Below are positions 56,690-64,000 of a DNA stretch of 64,000 nucleotides, piece by piece. Source of the DNA: Siphonodentalium dalli (taxonomy: Eukaryota > Mollusca > Scaphopoda > Gadilida > Siphonodentaliidae); contig CP136066.1 of NCBI GenBank assembly GCA_032622095.1, forward strand, positions 155,767,152-155,831,151, read 5' to 3'. Position numbers and translations under genes: made by a program. Below the pieces are notes generated by a model that was not told the origin of the DNA, made no database searches, and saw nothing but the letters and a program-made list of their open reading frames with translations. Position 1 is the stretch's first letter, and every line of letters begins with the position of its first letter.

Positions 56690-57640
56690 ACCTAAATATT
56701 CACATTGGTTCATATTGGACTTATTTGAATCTGAAATAAAACTCATAGTGAGCTTATTTTAATGTTTTTTTTAATTATTTAATTAACTCAAAATTTAGAA
56801 ACACTAACGTCGTTACAACCTCTTCCAGTGTACCCCGAGTCAATACACCAAATATTGTTGATATATCGGCCCATCGGTCTGGGAGAAAATTCCGAACAGA
56901 CAGATCCTACTCTTATATGTATTTATATATATACACACTAGCCTTTATTCTTGTCGGACGGGCGCTTGGCACACATTTGGACCTAAATATTCACTTCATA
57001 AGGTTCATATTCGACTTATTTGATTCTAAAATAAGCTCATAGTTCCAAAAATACTAACAATATTATTCACTTTTGAATTTTCCTCGGTATCCCAATAGGT
57101 CGATACATATCTGAACTACTTCTACGAACATTCTGTAACCCAAAATGACGCATTTAAGTAATGAAAAATGAACTATGAACATAGCGTTTGGGTCCCAAAC
57201 AAAAAACGCGCAATTTGCACGACATGTAACAGAAAAGAGCGTTCCGTGTTAGTCCATTCCTGATATGGTAGAAATAAAGAGCGTTTCTCTGACTTCTGGC
57301 GAAAAATTGAACACGGCTGCAAAATGGTTGTGAGTTTGGCAAGTGTTATTCAGATAATATGAAGCCGGTATATCAATATATCGTGAATTTATCGACCTAT
57401 CATATCCGTCCCTCCAAATTACGTTTATATAATTTGGGGGTTCGAATGAGCCATGTCCATTAATTTTTTTTTTTTAAATACAAATTTCGAAAAACTAACG
57501 CCGTTATAATCTCCGCCAGGGTACATCAAATTTGGTTTTAAAAATCGGTCATGTGGTCTGGGATAAAAATCCGGGCAGACAGATGGACAGAAAGATCCTA
57601 CTCTATAATATATGTTAAATCCAGGACCCCGCCAATGATC
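56690..57640. repeat. Duplicated dispersed segments
   Basis: GACCTAAATATTCAC with GACTTATTTGA...AAATAA...CTCATAG occurs at 56,690-56,750 and 56,980-57,045. A second segment with CTAACG(T/C)CGTTA, GGTCTGGGA, CAGACAGAT and GATCCTACTCT occurs at 56,800-56,925 and 57,490-57,610. The order suggests two partly overlapping repeat copies interrupted by R1 copy 3. Confidence 0.55.
57180..57463 (-). repeat. Dispersed repeat family R1, copy 3
   Basis: Inverse of 325-625. Best-preserved AAAGAGCGTT...ATTCCTGATATGG...AAAGAGCGTTT module of the family at 57,234-57,292. Confidence 0.75.
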
Positions 57641-57663
57641 ACTTGCCACAAAGAATGTGATAC

Positions 57664-57945
57664 ACATTGAACGGACGCCCTCATTTGAATCTCCATTATG
57701 GGCTTATATGTCTACATAGTTTGGAAGAGCAATTCGGTAGGTCGATAATTACAACAAATTATCGATATACATGCAGGCTTCCTATATACACTAATATAAA
57801 CAAAATAGCTAAAGTCATAGAAATTTTCCACTACTTTCAAATTTTCGAGCACACTAAGTCCAGCTGGGAGGCAAATTATTTAGTTTACCATATCCAGCCA
57901 TATCAGGAATATACTAATACGGGACGCTCTTTATTGCCATGCTGA
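57664..57945 (+). repeat. Dispersed repeat family R1, copy 4 (diverged)
   Basis: CATTTGAATCTCC, AGGTCGATAATTAC and CCATATCAGGAATATACTAA ... GGACGCTCTTTATTG follow the R1 order with many changes. Confidence 0.45.
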
Positions 57946-58237
57946 AGAATACTCGGAACCCTATTTTACTAAATTCTATGATTGTTATGTCTTTATGTTG
58001 CATGAGGTTACATAAATATGGTATTTGGAGAATTTCAGAGTTATGATTTTCTTGGTATCCATGACGTATGTAAACTAGCTATCTGATTGATGCTGATCTA
58101 GCGTCGAACATATCACCTATTTAACAAAATACTCTTTATTTGGGTATATATTAACACGAGGGGCTCTTTATTGGAGTATAAGTTTTGACTACGAACATTC
58201 TCTCCACACTGAAATTTCAGCATCTTCTCCCGAAAAT

Positions 58238-58386
58238 GCGCACATTATTTGCTTACAATGCTGTAGGTTGATAATGTGCTGAGAATCGCCTCATTTTGAG
58301 TCGATAATGTGTCGAAAATTACAGCGTTTTCGTCACATTATCGACTCATAATGAGGCGATTCTAAGCAGATTATGTGCGCACAATG
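58238..58386. repeat. Long hairpin
   Basis: TGCGCACATTATTTGC...GAATCGCCTCATT...GTCGATAATGTG pairs with CACATTATCGAC...AATGAGGCGATTC...GCAGATTATGTGCGCA around a ~20-base loop. Confidence 0.8.
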
Positions 58387-58734
58387 ACGCATATAAGCCA
58401 ACTCACGACTTGTTCATGTGTACGCTCGTTAACGTGTGTTTTCACTGTGACCCGCTCCATAAAACAAAATAACTGACATGACTCCGTTATATGCTTATTT
58501 CATAATCAAATAATCACATTATGTACATTTATAGGTCGATTTATGTGCGGAATTTGCGCGAGGACATGTTGCAAATTGGTACACCGATATTATAATGAAC
58601 GTGGTATCAGTACGAACTCGTTATTTGAACGTGATTATGTTTCAGAGGTCAAATATTTCATGGCATGCAACCATTCTAATTCCCACATAAGGACATGCGG
58701 TCATTTATATAAAGAGAGGTCAATGTTTTAAAAT

Positions 58735-59370
58735 AATTTATTTCAAAAATATACAAAACATAACGGAGAATATGTGGAAGCGTATCGGGGACAAACATTG
58801 CTTACTAATTGAAGTAAAAAATATATAGTAGTCACAATGAAACATTAGTTAAAGTGGAAATCCGGTGCTAATTCCAGATTTCGATTTATAACTATTTTTG
58901 CAGGTACCCTAGTACGCTTCCACAACAATGACAAAATGACGAAAGAATGAGTATTAACCACTAGTAGGCAAGCCACATCGGCGAATAACTCAGTTAAGAT
59001 AACTACTCAAAATCCAAATACACCTTAATTTCTAACATAATTGAGTTGAAATGGCATAATTAAATTTGAGCCGAATAACATCACAGTTTGGTCATTTCAA
59101 CAATTGGGCAAGATGGACTGCTCGTGATGACATCTTTCAAAAGTGTCAACAAAAACAACCCTCAAAATTTAGGACGAGAATTTATATAACATTTTGGCAC
59201 AATGTTCGAACAATGTCTACAGCAAATGAGCAATCCCCAAACATAGCACCGCATATAATAAAAAATAATGACTACTTATTACACATGATGACATAGAAAT
59301 ACATTATGATGTGGCGAGAGAGCAACTACACAAGTGTATGAAGTAACAAGCATGGTGACCTTCCAGAAAG
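58735..59370 (-). other. Probable 3' UTR of the minus-strand gene
   Basis: Runs from the stop codon at 59,371 to an AATAAA signal on the minus strand near 58,738-58,745. No competing frame. Short frames on the plus strand are shadows. Confidence 0.45.
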
Positions 59371-62300
59371 TTAGCGGTAGTTGATACTGCACACTGTCGT
59401 GTCGTTATTGACGGCGAAGACGTCTTCAATAGAGGAATGGTCGTCAAAGTCGATCACCAGCCTGTCGTCTTCATCATCTATAAAATAAACCACAATTTTG
59501 TGATGGTCAGATATATAACATGTCATTATCAACAATTATTAAAGATGATGTAAATCTTCCTGACCAAAGTTACAATATAACAATATAATTTTTTATAAAA
59601 CACGATGTCAAGACTATAAAAAGGTTTTTTGTGTGAATAAAATACAGTTAAAACTGAAGATTGGGTATATTATTTGTCAAATTTGCCTAAAGATTGACGG
59701 TGCTAACAAGATAGAGTTCTCCTTCTTGGTACGCTCCGAACATTTCCGCGAGGGTTGAGGGGTAATATATCAAGAGCTATACTCGCCTTGATCTCGATCA
59801 ATGGTATACTCATAGGGCGCGCATCTATAATATCAAACGACTCCACTAACCCCATATGTGCAATTTTACTTATATATCAAGATGTTCCACCCACTTTGGT
59901 GTTCTAGAAACCACCCGAAAGAGACCCGTTAATTAGTTGAATATAACGTGACTGCCAAATCTGAGGTGAAGGTCGAGTATAACTTCCCATATTGAGTCTG
60001 AATTTACGATATGAAAGAATCAAGTTAAAGGTACTCAACCCGATAAAACTCCTCTCAATTACTATTTCAATGGCTTCGGGGGTCAAAAATATTTTATTCG
60101 AGTCGAGGAAGTCACCCATCAAAGCTCAGATTTGTTAGATATCGATTTTAGAAATCTATTATTTTTCATTATCGGGAATACTATCTGGCCCAGAACTCAG
60201 TAAAAATTGCGTTAAAATTACCACTTGATTTTAGAGTTATCCATCCTTGTCTGTTTGAATAGATTTGGAGAACACATCCAGAGCAGATTACGGCAGTTAG
60301 TAGTACTGATCTCGAGTTTATAACAAATTTCAAAAATCAATATCTAATAACTCTGAGCTTTGTTTGATGGGTTCCTCGACTCGAATCAAATATTTTTTAC
60401 CCCCAAAGCCAAAGAAATAGTAATATAGGACCCTCCGATCGGATTGTTGTTGTTGGAATCTGTTGAGATGGGGACCCTCTTTACGGGTTGAGTACCTTTA
60501 AGTCAACATTGATTAAAGGGACATAGCCGAATGGGACTGGGAGGACTGTACCCCCCCCCCCAACGGAAAATTGTCGGGCAAATTTTGGTATCGTCTAAAA
60601 GAATTCGGGCAATAAGTCTCACACCCCCTAAAACATTGGGCGCCCGTAGATCTATGTGAAGGGATGAAGAAGATCCCCCCAATCCAAAATGGAAATATGG
60701 TGGTACTTGATGTGAAGGACTTACCTATATATCGTGTGGTCTCGTCGAATATATTGAGCTCGGAAAGTGCACTGGTATCATCTGAAAGAGAGAAAAAGTT
60801 CGTCAAATTCGATTGGATGATCCCGCGTACCAATATAGCTGGGTAACGCCCTTAGGAAAAGAATGATATAAGAGCCGAAAATCAACCGTGGCTAAGAACA
60901 AATGCGTAAACAAACCGTCTATATATATATCACTCAGCATGGAAACAGACATTATTAATGTAATCACGAATTTTTGGAGTGGGTGTGGTTTAGAAAATAG
61001 TATAAAGATATGTACCACGGAGATATTTTGCGACATTCGCGCGCGATTAGATTATACATGTACAGGAATATAGGCGTTTTGCTTATTTCGATCATAGTCA
61101 TATTTTTAAATTAAATAGAGTGAATATAATATTTATCAGCGAATAGTATAGAATAAACAAAAGAACGTAATAAAATCTAGTATGACTGAGTTGACTGTGA
61201 TTTATATGAAATGAGCAATAACAGAACTAATGCCATTTTTGTGAAGCAGCTGAGTTTTGGATATTTAAAAAATAAAGTAAATTTCCAATGAATTTTGTCA
61301 GAAACAGAAAAGCAAATTACCTCGGAAGCTTTGGTTGGTTACATGGGAATAACTCGCCTGGACGAACTGTCTGTCTGTGCTGGTTGTGCTGTCTGGCAAC
61401 CTACATAATAAAAATATCACATTATAAATCTATTCAATTCAGAAGAATTTGCTTAGTTCAAAAAATTTCAGAATTCGGAAATGTATCGACGTCATACGTT
61501 TTGAATAATTAGAATTCGCTATAAACTGATTCAAATGATTCGAGTGAGATAAATATGCGACCGTATATATAAGCGTGTTTCCGTAATTAACAACAACTAA
61601 AATTACTTATTTCGTTACCAAAATAACAGACAAAGTCTTTAATAACCATTTCTATACTAAACAGATTCCGTTTAAAAGTGTCCATCGGAATGGTTTATTA
61701 TTCATTTTGAGAGAAGTTAAGGCGATAAAGCAGACGATCAATAACTAAAAGTGAAAAGGAGCCCTATTTATTGAGGGAAATGTTCAGATAATAAGTTCAA
61801 CGTTTGTCTGACCATTTCCTATGGGATAACTACTCAACGATGATTAAGTATAGACAGGGTTAAAACACTGGACTGTCACGAAGAAAGAAATTAATGGAAT
61901 TGTTCGCTCGTGTATATGTAGATCATGCCATGAATCTCTACTCTGGCTAACGCCCGTGTGTTTATACGGGCGTTAGCCACAGTTGAGATTCATGGCATGA
62001 TCTAATGTATTTGCAACTCATAAAACACGCCGGCGTTATATTCACAGATTGTTATACACACCTCATGCTCGTTGGCTGTTCCACTTTCTCGCTCTTGGCA
62101 GCATCAACAGTCATCTGAAAAAAAGATGAAATTTAGAAATTATAATCTTTGAAAAGGTATTACGATTGCATTATAAAATCAATTGGATTATTCCGTTTGT
62201 CGCAAATGCCGAATATTATGAAGTAAGTATAAATTGTACTATTAGTATTAATTATTTCTATTACTAAATACGCATTGACGAGTAGTTATCCTTATGAATT

Positions 62301-63285
62301 GTTCAGATAATAGGTCCCACAAACGACGGTCCAACAAACGACGGTCCCACAAACGACGGTCCAACAAACGTCGTTTGTTGATCTTATTAATCTGAACATT
62401 TCCCCACAAAAGACCATGAATACTTCTGCACTTGTATTATCTTTTCGTCATACTGTCGTCTGCTAAATGTTGCTGAACACAGAACACCCTCCATATGAAT
62501 AATATACAATTTCTTTTATTTACTCTTAGTTTGAGAATCCACAGAACAGGTTAAGATACAGAACATGAAACATAAATTCTAGACATGAAGTGTCGCTTTT
62601 TGGCTATCAACTAGATACACCTGACAAATAAAAAAAACTGGCAAGTTCCATGTACGTTAATTCATAAGTAATCAATCATACGGGGTTTCGATTTCAAACG
62701 CCGAACCATCATCTCATATTTGATGAATATTTGAACATATCTGAAGTTTTAAATTACATTGTGTTATCAATTACCTGTTGTCGATTGCGGCGTCGCTTCG
62801 TGAGACGTAACTTGAGACAATTGAGCATGTTCTTTGGGTCGAAATCGTTCTTCATCTCCCAGAAGCCTTCACTTGACGTTGCTGACGATTTGCTTCCAGA
62901 CGTGTGGTCTGATTGCTGGTCTGTGGAAGAAAGGATAGTCACGTGATAAATCAGCTGAACATCTGGGCACATGAAAGCAATGTTCTAAAAAGGCCCATAG
63001 CTATTGCATAATGTTTTAACTATTTCCAATTCTTGGAAGTAACACTCGAACACTCTTAGAAGTAAATACATTTAATTGTTATATGCCATGTCTATAATAT
63101 TAATCGAAATTGATATAAATAAAGTGGATTGTATTTAGTGATTTAATTTAGCTTTGTATCCTTGCATCCAACTCGATAAAGCATTACAGGAGACTGTGAG
63201 ACTAACCTGCTGAGGTAATGCTGGTCGCCTTTGTTGTTATGGACGCCCCGTCGTTGACACGAGTATACTCCCCTTGAAGTAAGTT
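59371..63285 (-). CDS. C-terminal five exons of an unrecognised host gene
   Basis: Exons in transcript order: 63,285-63,207 (79 nt), 62,920-62,775 (146), 62,114-62,062 (53), 61,400-61,321 (80), 59,477-59,371 (107, ending TAA). Every boundary has AG/GT sites (for example TTCTTTGCAG, TTCTTCCACAG, CTTTTTTTCAG acceptors) and the codon phases carry through (1, 0, 2, 1), which is strong evidence for a real gene. The ~154 residues are hydrophilic: NLLQGEYTRVNDGAS, then SEGFWEMKNDFDPKN, a basic LRLTKRRRNRQQ, Ser/Thr-rich spacers, an acidic DDEDDRLVIDFDD and a final VCSINYR. No membrane segment; it could be the cytoplasmic tail of a membrane protein, but that is a guess. Upstream exons lie beyond or near the window end and were not found. 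The last intron (59,478-61,320) and the 62.1-62.8 kb intron hold MITE or hairpin repeats. Confidence 0.7.
60025..60501. mobile_element. TTAA-flanked MITE with long inverted repeats
   Basis: TTAAAGGTACTCAACCCG at the left, CGGGTTGAGTACCTTTAA at the right. A second stretch of inverted homology (AATAGTAAT ... CTCGACTCGAAT ... GAGCTTTG) lies inside, so each arm is ~190 bp. Sits in the last intron of the minus-strand gene. The first eight bases equal those of family M, hinting at the same transposase. A partial copy lies at 7,533-7,740. Confidence 0.8.
60502..61320. other. Remainder of the last intron
   Basis: Contains a C run (60,552-60,561) and no supported exon. The minus-strand frame at 60,513-60,833 and plus-strand frame at 60,664-60,846 have no recognisable motif. 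Confidence 0.35.
61921..62002. repeat. Perfect-stem hairpin in an intron
   Basis: GATCATGCCATGAATCTC...GGCTAACGCCCGTG pairs with ACGGGCGTTAGCC...GAGATTCATGGCATGATC. Stem of ~36 bp with one small internal mismatch region. A half-copy with changes lies at 4,489-4,530. Confidence 0.85.
62300..62400. repeat. Foldback with internal ACAAACGACGGTCC repeats
   Basis: TGTTCAGATAATAGG at the left and CTTATTAATCTGAACA at the right are inverted. Between them ACAAACGACGGTCC(C/A) is repeated four times at ~16-bp spacing, then inverted once (CGTCGTTTGTTG). Located in an intron of the minus-strand gene. Confidence 0.75.
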
Positions 63286-64000
63286 CTGCAAAGAAGAATA
63301 GGAGATTAGAAGAAATAAACACGATGAACTATTCAAATAGTGAAAAAACTGACTCAACTGACTTCATATTTCACGCCCAATTCTGGTGTATGTTCGGCCT
63401 CTATTTCCATTTTTAGCAATGCATGACTTTGTAGTACATCGATATTATTATATTATATGATGATGGTTAAAATGTAATGATACCAAAGACTATGAAGAAA
63501 TATTACTAACTTTTAAGGTGAAAATGGAATTTTGACACACTGTTGTAGATTTCTATGATAATGCGACTGCAAGCTGTGTAATGTTTGTGATGGACCAAAC
63601 AACTGTTGACAACATCAACAAGGATATAAAGGAATATTAAACATATAGAAACACAGAGAAAAGCTTAAGTGCAAAAACTAAGGCTGTTTCATTGACTTCG
63701 GGCGCCCGAACAATCTTAAAACAGTTGATGTTATAAAACAGATATGTATTAGTATCCAAGGAAACCCACGAAATACATCTCGTGTTTTTTTTGGTGATTG
63801 ACTAAAGAATTTTCAAACAAAACATGAGTGTGTGCGGGGAATGGCCCGAATGGAAGAACATTAAATTTACGTTGACAGAAACTAATTAAAAATCAGTAGT
63901 ATTTAACCCTGAATCAGACAAGAGAAACCACATATCATGGTTCTAATTCCTGTATATCATGACATATTTTATACAGAATATTATACCTTATTCGGGATGG
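63286..64000. other. Upstream intron of the minus-strand gene
   Basis: No further exon with matching phase was found to the window edge. Confidence 0.4.

Overview
This window looks like a stretch of an animal nuclear genome. It is strongly A+T-rich, has no prokaryotic gene layout, and holds only short intron-bounded coding exons in a thick background of transposon remnants: LINE fragments, TTAA-flanked MITEs, DDE transposons, a hAT BED finger, foldbacks and minisatellites. The repeat style suggests a marine invertebrate, possibly a mollusc. That taxonomic guess is weak inference, because no single-copy marker gene is recognisable.

Layout. 1-9 kb: dispersed repeats and foldbacks, one signal-anchor exon of a minus-strand gene (5.05-5.21 kb), and a 5'-truncated LINE between two ~167-bp direct repeats. 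10.7-10.9 kb: a 38-bp minisatellite carrying a CCAAT box in each unit. 11.9-16.5 kb: a decayed L1/Tx1-like LINE (ORF1, then endonuclease) split by a MITE, followed by a decayed transposon protein gene. 16.9-28.6 kb: a duplicated locus with a 142-bp exon in three tandem copies (unit 1) or one copy (unit 2). The units are separated by a G-rich TIR element, and unit 2 is split by 3.5 kb of hairpin and tandem repeats. 29-34 kb: LINE tails, a ~0.78-kb TIR element, and an L1 reverse transcriptase fragment bracketed by two oppositely oriented MITEs.

34.5-52.4 kb is the most striking part and is a nested series. A ~16.5-kb DNA transposon (35,242-51,736) has a 13-bp TIR GGGCAATTCCACG, a 4-bp target duplication TGTA, repeated 16-bp motifs TGTAATGTCAGTCACG, a ~510-bp higher-order tandem array, and a two-frame DDE-type transposase gene. 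Inserted in its 3' part is a 9.1-kb near-perfect palindrome (42,317-51,425). This is bounded by a perfect 6-bp target duplication GAAATA, has 5'-AG/CT-3' ends, and carries the same three overlapping small genes in each arm, diverging from a GC-rich centre. Insertion signature and gene style point to a Polinton/Maverick-like, virus-related element reduced to a palindrome, with no polymerase, integrase or capsid gene visible. A further motif, GTCAGTGGTGTTAC, lies on both sides of the nest and may mark an outer, third element.

52.4-58.5 kb holds a hAT-type BED finger with an intron and several tandem and dispersed repeats. 58.7-63.3 kb carries the best host gene: five minus-strand exons with matching splice phases and a stop codon, giving the C-terminal ~154 residues of an unrecognised protein.
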